37,741 nucleotides of DNA from Flavobacteriales bacterium (GTDB lineage Bacteria; Bacteroidota; Bacteroidia; Flavobacteriales_D; Sanyastnellaceae): assembly GCA_015665315.1 (NCBI GenBank), contig JADFAK010000107.1:1-37741 (forward strand). Direction: 5' to 3'. This document shows positions 27,975 through 36,465 of the stretch, piece after piece. The notes under the pieces are model-generated. The model was not told where the DNA came from. It saw only the letters and a list, made by a program, of their open reading frames with translations, and searched no databases. Position 1 is the stretch's first letter. Each line of letters begins with the position of its first letter. Position numbers and translations under genes: made by a program.

Positions 27975-29647
27975 TCCCCGATCAAGTCTAGCTTTTTCTC
28001 AAGTTCAGAGATCTCTCTCTCGGCGGTTTTGATTTTCTTTTCAATCTCACGCTTCATTGCATCTGCGCCCTTGCCCGTAAATAGAAGCATGTTATTCTCG
28101 TACTGACGAATCATCCCTTGAATCTTTTCTACTTTTCCTAGAATGAATCCTCGCTCTTTGTTCAACTGTCCTTGCGAACTGCCATCTATGCGCTGCTTGA
28201 AGGTAAGAATACTCCTTTCTTCATTGTTGACATTTAACTGCAGGTACTTGACGTCCAGCGCAGCATTGTACTTGTCATAAACTGCTTGCAAATCTCTTTT
28301 CGGCACATGGCCAATCTCATGCCACTTGGCAGAAAACTCCTTCAACTTGGCTATGTCTTCCGACTTGTTTCCAGAAAGTTCCCAACTATTGACTTGCTCT
28401 ACGAGTTCCTCTTTTAACTTGAGGTTCTCCTCCTGCTTCTTGTCCATAGAGCCAAAATGAATCTTTTTGGCCTTGAAATACACATCGCAGGCAGCTCGAA
28501 ACTCATTCCATAGTTTTTGCTCTTCGAAATGGGCTGCTGGGCCAACTTTCTTCCACTCTTCTTGCAGGCCTATGAAGGCTTGAGTCGTTTCCTTCCAATC
28601 TGTCGAAACCGACAACTCCTTGGCCTTAGCAATAAGTGCCTCTTTCTTCTTTTTACTAGCGTTATGAATTTCACGTCTTGAATCGTAGAAAGCTTGTTTA
28701 GCAGCGAAAAACTTGTCGCATTTACCGCGAAACTCTTCCCATACCACTTCATTATCAGCTTTTCTCGCAAAACCAATGTTTCGCCAGGCTTCCTGAAGTG
28801 CAAGAACTTCTTCAGTCTTCTTCTTCCAGGTTCCGTGGTTCTGGATATCTAAATCAACTACCGCGTCCAATTGTACAACTAGCGCCTTCTTCTTCTCCAG
28901 ATTGACATCCTGTTCCTTTTGAAGTTCGTTGTAGTGATCTTTGATTTTTGAGATTAAATCTCGACAAACGCCAAAAAACTCATCGGCCATTTGCATATAA
29001 GTTTCACGAGGGGAAGGCCCTATCTCCATCCATTTCGATTGCAGACTCCGGACTTCCATATCTAACTCACGAATAGGCATTTCAGGATTTACTGCTTTTA
29101 CTTCAGCAATAAGATCGATTTTTTTCTTTTCGTTGATCCTCAGATCGTGCTCTTTGAGCTCCTTATAGATATTGATATTGTAGAAGAAATCATCCCTTAG
29201 TCGGATAAAATCATCTTGAATCTCTCTATGCTTGTCACCAGGGACCTTCCCAATGGTATTCCACTGTTCAGAAAGTTCTTTGAAATCGCCGAATGCTTTG
29301 CCAATGTTTTCCTCGTCCTTGATGAGGGCCTTCAAACTAGTCAGAATTTCGCGTTTCTTTTCGAGATTATTCTTTTGCTCCGCGGCGATTAATTCACGTT
29401 GTGCTCGGTCCTTTTCTCTGAATTCCGCATAACTTGCTTCGAATTCAGCATCCAATGGATTGGGCTGAAAGACAAACTCCTCACCCTCTTCATGTTCCAC
29501 ACCATCCCAAGCAGTATTCTGCTCTGTCTTCTCACGTAATGTCTCGGCATTGTACCGTGACACTAACGATTTTACTTCTGCTTTAATTGATGAGGGATCC
29601 TCAGTTGAGGCCATAGCCACCATTTGTGCCAGCAATTCTGCTTTCAT
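27971..29647 (-). CDS. DUF349 protein with five tandem helical repeats
   Basis: A 558-residue, highly charged, almost entirely alpha-helical protein. Five DUF349 repeats can be picked out by their W-x-x-I/V-G core: SEQWNTIGKVP, QSKWMEIGPSP, QEAWRNIGFAR, QEEWKKVGPAA and SAKWHEIGHVP, each followed by an F-rich helix (about residues 105-480). The C-terminal 70 residues (from GFILGKVEKIQGMIRQYEN) form a coiled coil. No signal peptide. DUF349 proteins are common in Bacteroidota; their role is not established. Start ATG at 29647 with a -7 box 31 bases upstream. Convergent with the hybrid kinase gene, sharing 4 bp. Confidence 0.9.
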   Translation of the reverse strand: MKAELLAQMVAMASTEDPSSIKAEVKSLVSRYNAETLREKTEQNTAWDGVEHEEGEEFVFQPNPLDAEFEASYAEFREKDRAQRELIAAEQKNNLEKKREILTSLKALIKDEENIGKAFGDFKELSEQWNTIGKVPGDKHREIQDDFIRLRDDFFYNINIYKELKEHDLRINEKKKIDLIAEVKAVNPEMPIRELDMEVRSLQSKWMEIGPSPRETYMQMADEFFGVCRDLISKIKDHYNELQKEQDVNLEKKKALVVQLDAVVDLDIQNHGTWKKKTEEVLALQEAWRNIGFARKADNEVVWEEFRGKCDKFFAAKQAFYDSRREIHNASKKKKEALIAKAKELSVSTDWKETTQAFIGLQEEWKKVGPAAHFEEQKLWNEFRAACDVYFKAKKIHFGSMDKKQEENLKLKEELVEQVNSWELSGNKSEDIAKLKEFSAKWHEIGHVPKRDLQAVYDKYNAALDVKYLQLNVNNEERSILTFKQRIDGSSQGQLNKERGFILGKVEKIQGMIRQYENNMLLFTGKGADAMKREIEKKIKTAEREISELEKKLDLIGD

Positions 29648-29678
29648 CGTCAGTTGTTTTTCAATCTAAGTACTAGGG

Positions 29679-29686
29679 CAAAAGTA
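29679..29686 (-). promoter_or_regulatory. Promoter -7 box of the DUF349 gene
   Basis: Minus strand TACTTTTG, exact match to TAnnTTTG, 31 bases before the ATG, with an ATTG 21 bases further upstream as a possible -33 element. Confidence 0.55.
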
Positions 29687-29861
29687 ACAATTATAGATGC
29701 TTTGCGCCAATTGGGAAAACGAATTCTAAAACAGAAGGTTTCACTCAAATCACTTTGCCTTCACGACTACTGAAAATATATGCTGCATTTTCCCAAATCG
29801 AGTAGGCACTTATTTTGATCACTTTTGACAAATTCGAGGTGAGCATCCTAACCAATTTTTC

Positions 29862-29869
29862 TAGTTTTG
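29862..29869 (+). promoter_or_regulatory. Promoter -7 box of recX, nearly touching the start codon
   Basis: TAGTTTTG, exact match to TAnnTTTG, ends 6 bases before the ATG at 29876. If used, the mRNA leader would be about 2-3 bases. No -33 TTTG is visible at the right distance. Confidence 0.45.
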
Positions 29870-29875
29870 GGAACC

Positions 29876-30328
29876 ATGCAAGAAGAACTGGCCGAAAGAC
29901 TTAGAAGGTGGTGTGCCTACCAAGAGCGCTGCTCCTACCAGCTCAATGAAAAAATGCGCCTGATGGAACTCACCGATGAGCAAAAAGCGAAATTTACCAA
30001 AATGCTTATTGAGGAGAAGTTCATTGATGATCAACGGTTTGCCCATTCTTTCGTGAGCGGTAAGATCAGAATAAAAAAATGGGGACGAATAAAGATTCGA
30101 ATAGAGCTTGGCAGACTGAAAATAGCGAGTACTTTGATCGCAGAAGCCTTGGACAGTTTTGATGAAAATGAGTACGACGCGATGGTCATCAGTGCGGCGG
30201 AGAAAAAATCTGAATTACTCAAAGAGCCTGACAAATTTATCAAAACAGGAAAAATCGCTCAGTTCTTGGTAGCACGCGGTATTGAACAATCACAAGCTTG
30301 GCATGCAGCCAAATTAGTCGTTGAATAG
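29876..30328 (+). CDS. recX: Regulatory protein RecX
   Basis: Small modulator that binds RecA filaments and limits recombination and SOS activity. The product has 150 residues from ATG 29876, typical for RecX; a TTG at 29867 lies within the -7 box. The helical three-repeat pattern is visible: RRWCAYQERCSYQLNEKM, then LIEEKFIDDQRFAHSFVSGKI-RIKKWGRIKIRIEL, the strongest family signature, then KIAQFLVARGIEQSQAWHAAK. recA is not adjacent. prfB follows after 39 bases with its own promoter box. Confidence 0.92.
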   Translation: MQEELAERLRRWCAYQERCSYQLNEKMRLMELTDEQKAKFTKMLIEEKFIDDQRFAHSFVSGKIRIKKWGRIKIRIELGRLKIASTLIAEALDSFDENEYDAMVISAAEKKSELLKEPDKFIKTGKIAQFLVARGIEQSQAWHAAKLVVE

Positions 30329-30354
30329 ATGGCATCAAATTAGGATTGCTTGCT

Positions 30355-30362
30355 TACATTTG
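30355..30362 (+). promoter_or_regulatory. Promoter -7 box of prfB, nearly touching the start codon
   Basis: TACATTTG, exact match to TAnnTTTG, ends 5 bases before the ATG at 30368, predicting a leader of roughly 0-3 bases. No -33 TTTG is visible. Confidence 0.45.
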
Positions 30363-30367
30363 CAGCT

Positions 30368-31466
30368 ATGTTTACACAAGACCAATACAACAAAATGTTG
30401 AAGAGACTAACCGCCCTGAGGGAGTATCTTTGACGTCTCTACAAAACTCTTACAAATAGCCGAAGACGAGAAGCAGACGCAAGACCCTGACTTTTGGAAT
30501 GATCCAAAAAAGGCAGAGCTAGTCATGAAACAAATCCGAAACAAGAAAGTCTGGACCGACGCCTATGCGAAGGCCGAGGCCCATGTTGAAGATGTCAAAG
30601 TTTTATACGAATTCTACAAAGAGGGTGAAGCAGACGCGGAAGAAGTCATGCAAAACTTCTTGGTGGCTCAACAGTCCATAGAAGATCTGGAATTCAAGAA
30701 CATGCTTTCGTCCGAAGAAGATGCTTTGAACGCAGTAATTCAAATTACGGCCGGGGCTGGTGGAACAGAGAGTTGTGACTGGGCTCGCATGCTCATGCGT
30801 ATGTACATGATGTATGCCGAGAAAAGTGGGTTTAAAATCCGCGAATTGGATTACCAAGAAGGTGATGTTGCTGGCATTAAACAAGTTACCCTAGAATTTG
30901 AAGGAGATTTCGCCTTTGGCATGCTCAAAGGGGAAAACGGTGTACATCGCTTGGTGCGCATCTCTCCCTTTGATTCCAATGCCAAGCGCCACACTTCCTT
31001 TGTCTCAGTTTACGTATACCCACTCGTTGATGACACTATAGAGATCGACGTAAATCCTGGAGATATTTCTTGGGAAACGTTTAGGTCAGGTGGTGCCGGC
31101 GGACAAAACGTAAATAAAGTTGAAACAGGTGTTCGTTTGCGCCATGCGCCTACAGGGATCATCATTGACAATACCGAGACCCGCAGTCAGCTCGGAAACA
31201 AAGAGAAGGCTATGCAGCTATTAAAGTCTCAACTTTATGAGATGGAAATTGCAAAAAGGAATGAAGCACGCGCGGAAATTGAAGCCGATAAGAAGAAGAT
31301 AGAATGGGGCTCACAAATTCGCAGTTATGTGCTTCAACCGTATAAACTTGTGAAAGATGTTCGCACAGGACATGAATCGAGCAACACCGACGCCGTTTTG
31401 GATGGCGAAATTGACGGCTTCCTAAAGGCCTACTTAATGGGCGAAGGAAAGGCTAGTGAATCATGA
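30368..31466 (+). CDS. prfB: Peptide chain release factor 2, expressed by programmed +1 frameshift
   Basis: RF2 reads UGA and UAA and triggers peptide release. The coding sequence is 30368-30430 joined to 30432-31466, 365 codons before the stop, the same length as E. coli RF2. The first 21 codons ([21 protein letters not shown]) end in CTT followed by an in-frame TGA at 30431-30433; skipping one base continues [14 protein letters not shown] in the +1 frame. The SPF stop-codon recognition tripeptide ([16 protein letters not shown]) and the catalytic GGQ ([14 protein letters not shown]) are both present. Reading only the long open frame would miss the N-terminal 50 residues or so. Confidence 0.97.
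30419..30434 (+). promoter_or_regulatory. prfB programmed +1 frameshift site
   Basis: The sequence AGGGAGTATCTTTGAC matches the E. coli prfB site in all but one base: internal Shine-Dalgarno AGGGAG (30419-30424), a 3-base spacer, slippery CTT (30428-30430), stop TGA (30431-30433) and the stop-weakening C (30434). When RF2 is scarce, termination is slow and the ribosome shifts to GAC, so RF2 controls its own synthesis. Confidence 0.95.
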
Positions 31467-31533
31467 TATTGGCGGTCTGAAAACCTGAATATTAAAATCA
31501 AATTGTGCTAATTTTTTAGTTCAAATTAGAGTT

Positions 31534-32928
31534 ATGGAATACCGAATAGAGAAGGATACAATAGGAGAAGTTCAAGTACCTGCAGATAAATACTGGGGAC
31601 CCCAAACAGAGCGTTCGCGCAACAACTTTAAAATTGGTCAGCCTGGCAGTATGCCAATTGAAATTATACATGCATTTGCTTTCCTCAAGAAGGCGGCAGC
31701 TCACGCAAATTGTGATCTAAACGCCCTGACGAATGAAAAACGTGATTTGATTTCAACCGTTTGCGATGAAATAATCACTGGCAAGCTTGACGATCAATTC
31801 CCGCTGGTAATTTGGCAGACAGGTTCTGGCACTCAGAGCAATATGAACGTGAATGAAGTGATTGCCAACCGAGGTCATGTTGTTCAAGGTGGTAGCCTTT
31901 TAGACAAGCCCAAGGCATTGCATCCCAATGATGACGTCAATAAATCGCAGTCATCCAATGACACTTTCCCAACGGGTATGCACATTGCGTGTTACAAAAT
32001 GATTGTTGAAACCACTATTCCGGGAGTTGAACAACTTAGAAATACATTGCAAGCCAAGGCAATTGAATTTGACCATGTTGTGAAAATTGGACGTACGCAC
32101 CTAATGGACGCAACTCCTCTGACCCTTGGTCAAGAATTCTCTGGTTATGTTTCACAATTGGATCATGGACTCAAAGCGCTGCGCAATACTTTGGCACATC
32201 TTTCTGAATTGGCTTTGGGAGGAACTGCAGTTGGAACTGGCATCAATACCCCAAAAGGGTACGCCGAATTAGTAGCACAAAAAATCGCTGAATTCACGGG
32301 CCTCCCATTTGTTTCTGCAGAAAATAAATTTGAAGCTCTCGCAGCTCACGATGCCTTTGTCGAAACACATGGCGCGTTGAAGCAACTTGCCGTTTCCCTG
32401 AATAAAATTGGCAATGACATTCGCATGATGGCTTCTGGCCCAAGGTCCGGAATTGGCGAATTGATTATACCAGCCAATGAACCTGGAAGCTCTATTATGC
32501 CAGGAAAAGTTAATCCAACTCAATGCGAAGCACTTACCATGGTATGTGCTCAAGTTATTGGCAACGATGTGGCCATTACCATTGGTGGTGCCCAAGGACA
32601 TTATGAGCTCAACGTATTCAAGCCAGTCATGGCATCGAACCTACTTCAATCGGCACGTTTGATAGGTGATGCTTGTGTTTCGTTTGACGAAAATTGTGCA
32701 CAGGGAATCGAACCGAATGCCGCGCGAATCGATGAATTGGTCAATAATTCTCTTATGCTCGTCACCGCTCTGAATACCAAGATTGGATATTACAAAGCTG
32801 CCGAGATTGCTGGAAAGGCTCATGCTGAGGGTACAACTTTAAAAGCCGCCGCCCTTGCGCTGAACTATCTGAGTGAAGAGGAATACGACGCTTGGGTAGT
32901 GCCCGAAAATATGGTTGGTCGCTCTTAG
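31534..32928 (+). CDS. fumC: Class II fumarate hydratase
   Basis: Interconverts fumarate and malate in the TCA cycle. The product has 464 residues, typical of FumC. Signatures: [35 protein letters not shown], the substrate site with [15 protein letters not shown] and [17 protein letters not shown], and the fumarase/aspartase signature [15 protein letters not shown] with the catalytic Ser near 319-320. The fumarase-type SGTQSNMN and ELNVFKP separate it from aspartase. It is preceded by an AT-rich 67-base gap without a clear -7 box. Its stop interlocks with the convergent methyltransferase gene (4 bp). Confidence 0.96.
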   Translation: MEYRIEKDTIGEVQVPADKYWGPQTERSRNNFKIGQPGSMPIEIIHAFAFLKKAAAHANCDLNALTNEKRDLISTVCDEIITGKLDDQFPLVIWQTGSGTQSNMNVNEVIANRGHVVQGGSLLDKPKALHPNDDVNKSQSSNDTFPTGMHIACYKMIVETTIPGVEQLRNTLQAKAIEFDHVVKIGRTHLMDATPLTLGQEFSGYVSQLDHGLKALRNTLAHLSELALGGTAVGTGINTPKGYAELVAQKIAEFTGLPFVSAENKFEALAAHDAFVETHGALKQLAVSLNKIGNDIRMMASGPRSGIGELIIPANEPGSSIMPGKVNPTQCEALTMVCAQVIGNDVAITIGGAQGHYELNVFKPVMASNLLQSARLIGDACVSFDENCAQGIEPNAARIDELVNNSLMLVTALNTKIGYYKAAEIAGKAHAEGTTLKAAALALNYLSEEEYDAWVVPENMVGRS

Positions 32929-33542
32929 CTAGCGCTTTTTCGAATATGTACTAAGCGGAAGATAGACTTCAGTTTTTGATTTTCTACTATCTTCAGATTT
33001 GTGGTGCCCACGATTTCCACAACATCTCTGGTAATATTTGAAAAGAAGACATTGGTGATAGGGTTGATCATTCGGCGCATGACGCTTGGTTTGGTTCCGG
33101 GCTCAATGAATTTATCGAGAATCACCATTTGCCCGCATGGGCTCATAACCCTCTCAGCCTCTTGAATGCACTTGTAGGGATCGGGAATGACGGCTAAAAT
33201 TAAATGCAGGATAACTACATCAAAAGCACCATCGTCGAATGCTAACTTATGAGCGTCCATGACACGTGCGTCAACAGTTAAATTTAGTTTGCTTGCCCTT
33301 TTCCTCAAACGTTCTATCATTCCGGGTGTTAAGTCTATCGCAGTTATGTCATTTGCGCCTAGCAAATATTCTAAATCACCACCCGTACCCGCTCCAACTA
33401 GTAGAATTCTTTCATTTCCGGTTAGATTAAGCAATTCTATTGATCGTTTTCTGTAACCCGAAAAGACGGAGGCTACCGCATCATAAATAGGCAGATACAG
33501 CGTATACCTCAACTTATTCCAACGATTGGTATTTATTTTCAT
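32925..33542 (-). CDS. Class I SAM-dependent methyltransferase (UbiE/PmtA-like)
   Basis: The product has 205 residues. The SAM-binding motif I reads [16 protein letters not shown], followed by the acidic loop [13 protein letters not shown], motif [19 protein letters not shown] and the post-motif [17 protein letters not shown]. The set, together with the short N-terminal [23 protein letters not shown], resembles UbiE and phosphatidylethanolamine N-methyltransferases of the PmtA type; a lipid or quinone substrate is a reasonable guess only. Starts at ATG 33542; no clear promoter box found. Convergent with fumC, stop codons sharing 4 bp. Confidence 0.82.
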   Translation of the reverse strand: MKINTNRWNKLRYTLYLPIYDAVASVFSGYRKRSIELLNLTGNERILLVGAGTGGDLEYLLGANDITAIDLTPGMIERLRKRASKLNLTVDARVMDAHKLAFDDGAFDVVILHLILAVIPDPYKCIQEAERVMSPCGQMVILDKFIEPGTKPSVMRRMINPITNVFFSNITRDVVEIVGTTNLKIVENQKLKSIFRLVHIRKSAS

Positions 33543-33676
33543 GAGCGATTTTTATGTGTATACGAATCGTTTCGCATCGTTTGGCCCCAGCACTAAGCCC
33601 ACAATAGGACAGCAATTTAAGCACCTTTTAGTTTATAACTCAGTCGGCCAAATTCCCGAACTTGGACATATACCCT

Positions 33677-33684
33677 TAATTTTG
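33677..33684 (+). promoter_or_regulatory. Promoter -7 box of the T9SS type A protein gene
   Basis: TAATTTTG, exact match to TAnnTTTG, 26 bases before the ATG at 33711. Confidence 0.5.
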
Positions 33685-33710
33685 GCAAGCATACATTCAA
33701 TTCAAGCGAC

Positions 33711-35876
33711 ATGAATAAACTACTACTTTTTTCTACATTCATACTTTCTGGTTTTTTCTGCCTAGCCCAAGACAACGGGGGTTTCGAGATGTGGGATGAG
33801 ACACCTACTTATTCCAATCCCGATGTTGAACCATCCAATTTTGCCAGTGGCAATGATCAGTTTTACTGGGCTGTGGGGCTTATCCCTGTGACCGAGGTTA
33901 GCGGAGTGACCGGATCAGGATTGAGAATGGAAACCATGATAGTTGACGACGAAACAATCGCGGGATACGCTATCTGGGGTGATGTTCCTGACGGGGATTC
34001 AGAACCTTTTATCTTTCCTGGTGGGTTTCCTTTTACGGATGCTAATGTTACTGGTCTGACCGTTTCCATGCGCTATGACATCGATGTGACATCTCCTGGT
34101 TTTGTATGGATTCAATTTAAAAATAATGGCGAGCTTGTTACAGGCGGACAAGACGGAAATGGAAACTATTTTTTCGAGGTTTCAGGTATGCAAAGCACGT
34201 GGGAAAGTTTTACGTTCAACTTTGATCAACCGCTGACATCTACTCCGGATGAGTGCTCGATTATTTTTGCATCAAACGATATTCTATCTGATCCTTCTAC
34301 AGGATTTGAAGGTGATTTTCTTGAAATAGACAATGTCATGCTCAATGGTACAATGGAGCTTGTGCCGGGAGGAAATTTAGACACTTGGATCGATGTACCA
34401 CCTGTTTTAAGACCAGCCGATTGGGAAGTGCTTTATAGTCCGTTTTTTGACACATTTGAGCAATCAACCGATGCTTATGAAGGTGAATTTTCGCTTAAGT
34501 TGAACACACTGTTGGGTTCCGAGAATGACACAATCGTGAGTGCGGCCTACCAAGGTGTTGCAAACGATGACGGGATTCTTGCAACCATTCCACTAGTTGA
34601 CGATGCGGAATCTTTGGATTTCTGGTATAAATACGACGCCGTAGATGGCGACCAAGCTATTGTCTTTCTAGTTCTTTCCGATGATCTTGAAAATGATGAA
34701 GATGGGCTATACTTTTTACCTTATTTCATTGATGCAGCCGCCGATTGGACAATGGCAACCATGGACTTTAGTGACGTCACCGATGATATCGATTTCCAAT
34801 ATTATGCGATCATCGCTTTTAGCTCACCTATTGACGACCTAGGCGCCCCACACCCTGGTTCTTCGCTTTGGCTGGACGCATTTAGTTTCAACTTGGAAGA
34901 GGGCTCCTGCGCTCACGACCCGGCAATTTTGGATGAGCCACCAACGCTGTGTCCGGATGAAATGGCCACCTTGGGCACGCAAGAATGGGATTCGTATCAG
35001 TGGTATCAGCAACTGGGAAACTTCGGAGACCCTATTTTGATAGAAGGAGCTACCGGACAAACATTTGATGTTGATGGCACCTACGCTGGATACTCCATTT
35101 GGTGTGAAACGACTTCAGACGGGTGTACTGAGTCCACTACGGCAGTTTTAATCGATGGATATGTATTTGCTCCTGTCGTTATTTCCGGAGATGGTACAAC
35201 AGAGTTGTGTGAAGGACAAAGCACCGAGCTTACAGTTGGGGGCGGACCGTTTGAAACCTATCAATGGTTGGACGATGGCAACGACATTATTGGAGCGATG
35301 TCAGATTCATTCACCGTAACGGAAACTGGTAGTTATACGGTAATCGTAACTGCATCCGAATGCCCGAATTACGAAATGACCAACGGAATTTCAGTAGATA
35401 TAACAACTCATCCACTTCCAGTTCCAGTCATTTCACAAAATGGTGGAATCCTGACACTCACTGAGTCGTATGATGAATATCAATGGTATTTAGATGGCAA
35501 TGCGATCAACGGAGCAACCGGCGACACCTACAATGCGGTTCAAAATGGCGACTACCATGTTGTTGTTTCCGACGAATGGGGTTGTGAAGGCACTGCGACG
35601 TCTGTCAGTGTTATTGTCGACCAAATAGATGAGCAACTGGCCCAACAATTCGTTGCGTATCCAAACCCTGCGACTTCAGTACTGAACATCGAATTCAACA
35701 AAATCGACAAGACCAACACCTTGAAAATAATCGATTTAACTGGCAATGTAGTCTATCAAACAAGCACGAATCTACCTAAGATAGGAATTGATGTATCGGC
35801 CTTTTCAGCAGGTATCTACTTCGTACAGGTAAGTAATAATAATCTCGCCAAAACGTCTAAAATAACCATTCGTTAG
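33711..35876 (+). CDS. T9SS type A sorting domain protein with duplicated jelly-roll-like and three Ig-like domains
   Basis: The product has 721 residues. Signal peptide 1-19 (FFCLA before Gln20; the Cys is not in a lipobox). Two related N-terminal units (about 22-215 and 220-395) start GGFEMWDE and GGNLDTWIDVP and look like carbohydrate-binding jelly rolls (inference). Three Ig-like repeats follow from about 399, 489 and 572, each with a YQWY/YQWL core and a GxYxV-V end. The C-terminal 75 residues, FVAYPNPATSVLNIEF through GIYFVQV to KTSKITIR, are a textbook type A T9SS sorting domain that is cleaved on export. Calculated to be acidic by its many Asp/Glu residues. A strong terminator follows. 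Confidence 0.9.
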   Translation: MNKLLLFSTFILSGFFCLAQDNGGFEMWDETPTYSNPDVEPSNFASGNDQFYWAVGLIPVTEVSGVTGSGLRMETMIVDDETIAGYAIWGDVPDGDSEPFIFPGGFPFTDANVTGLTVSMRYDIDVTSPGFVWIQFKNNGELVTGGQDGNGNYFFEVSGMQSTWESFTFNFDQPLTSTPDECSIIFASNDILSDPSTGFEGDFLEIDNVMLNGTMELVPGGNLDTWIDVPPVLRPADWEVLYSPFFDTFEQSTDAYEGEFSLKLNTLLGSENDTIVSAAYQGVANDDGILATIPLVDDAESLDFWYKYDAVDGDQAIVFLVLSDDLENDEDGLYFLPYFIDAAADWTMATMDFSDVTDDIDFQYYAIIAFSSPIDDLGAPHPGSSLWLDAFSFNLEEGSCAHDPAILDEPPTLCPDEMATLGTQEWDSYQWYQQLGNFGDPILIEGATGQTFDVDGTYAGYSIWCETTSDGCTESTTAVLIDGYVFAPVVISGDGTTELCEGQSTELTVGGGPFETYQWLDDGNDIIGAMSDSFTVTETGSYTVIVTASECPNYEMTNGISVDITTHPLPVPVISQNGGILTLTESYDEYQWYLDGNAINGATGDTYNAVQNGDYHVVVSDEWGCEGTATSVSVIVDQIDEQLAQQFVAYPNPATSVLNIEFNKIDKTNTLKIIDLTGNVVYQTSTNLPKIGIDVSAFSAGIYFVQVSNNNLAKTSKITIR

Positions 35877-35894
35877 GCAATGAAATAGCATGTG

Positions 35895-35925
35895 AAGGTC
35901 AGTGGTTTCCGCTGGCCTTTTTTTT
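35895..35925 (+). terminator. Terminator of the T9SS type A protein gene
   Basis: aaggtcagtgg (35895-35905) pairs with ccgctggcctt (35909-35919), 11 bp with two G-U pairs and a ttt loop, followed by eight T residues from 35918. It starts 19 bases after the stop. Confidence 0.92.
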
Positions 35926-35949
35926 GCTTTTAGCATTGCATGCAAATGA

Positions 35950-35981
35950 CTTGTTCGATACGGCTTGAAAAGCTAGTTTTG
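35950..35981 (+). promoter_or_regulatory. Promoter of the DUF6495-like gene, predicted leaderless
   Basis: CTTG (35950-35953), a 20-base spacer and TAGTTTTG (35974-35981, exact match to TAnnTTTG). The box ends 4 bases before the ATG at 35986, so transcription should begin at about the A of the start codon. Confidence 0.6.
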
Positions 35982-35985
35982 CACC

Positions 35986-36465
35986 ATGAAATTCCGCAGA
36001 CTCAAAGCAGAAGAATTAGATTCCCTTGAAGAAGACTTCATTCAATTTCTCGCGTCCAATACCGTGACCGCAGATGATTGGAAGTCGATGCAAAACAACG
36101 CTCCTGAAAAGGCTGAGGAGATGATTGATGTATTCAGCGATGTCGTTTGGGACAAGATTTTGGGCAATATAAAATACATGCAGCACCGCTTTCCTCAGGA
36201 GCTGCGAGTATATAAATTTGACGAAAACGAAGCTTCGGCTATCGTACTTCGTTTTAAATCAAACGGTATCGACCTGACCAACAACGATGACGTCCAAGGG
36301 ATAGCTACTGGTAAGATTGATTTGACAAAATTCTCGCCCGAGGTATTACATGGTACTCGCGCATATAGAAGCAACCGCAAGCAAGAGATTTTTGTTCTTA
36401 TGGAGCAGGGTGCGAAGCCTTGTAAAGAAGCCTTTTGGTTATCTATCGCCAAAATGCTGAATTAA
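35986..36465 (+). CDS. DUF6495-like conserved protein
   Basis: A 159-residue soluble protein of unknown function. The start MKFRRLKAEELDSLEEDFIQFLA, the TADDW motif and EEMIDVFSDVVWDKIL agree with my memory of the Flavobacteriia family DUF6495; a profile search is needed to confirm. The central part is beta-rich and the end helical (QGAKPCKEAFWLSIAKML). No signal peptide. It is monocistronic between a strong terminator and a convergent HAD gene whose stop shares 4 bp with its own. Confidence 0.72.
   Translation: MKFRRLKAEELDSLEEDFIQFLASNTVTADDWKSMQNNAPEKAEEMIDVFSDVVWDKILGNIKYMQHRFPQELRVYKFDENEASAIVLRFKSNGIDLTNNDDVQGIATGKIDLTKFSPEVLHGTRAYRSNRKQEIFVLMEQGAKPCKEAFWLSIAKMLN

Noticed and set aside
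30525-31466. prfB as a 313-residue N-terminally truncated release factor
   Set aside because: The missing N-terminus is present upstream in another frame and joined by the classical +1 frameshift site.
33526-33714. Open frame of 62 codons between the methyltransferase and the T9SS type A gene
   Set aside because: Starts inside the methyltransferase gene, composition and sequence are not protein-like, and it covers the promoter of the next gene.
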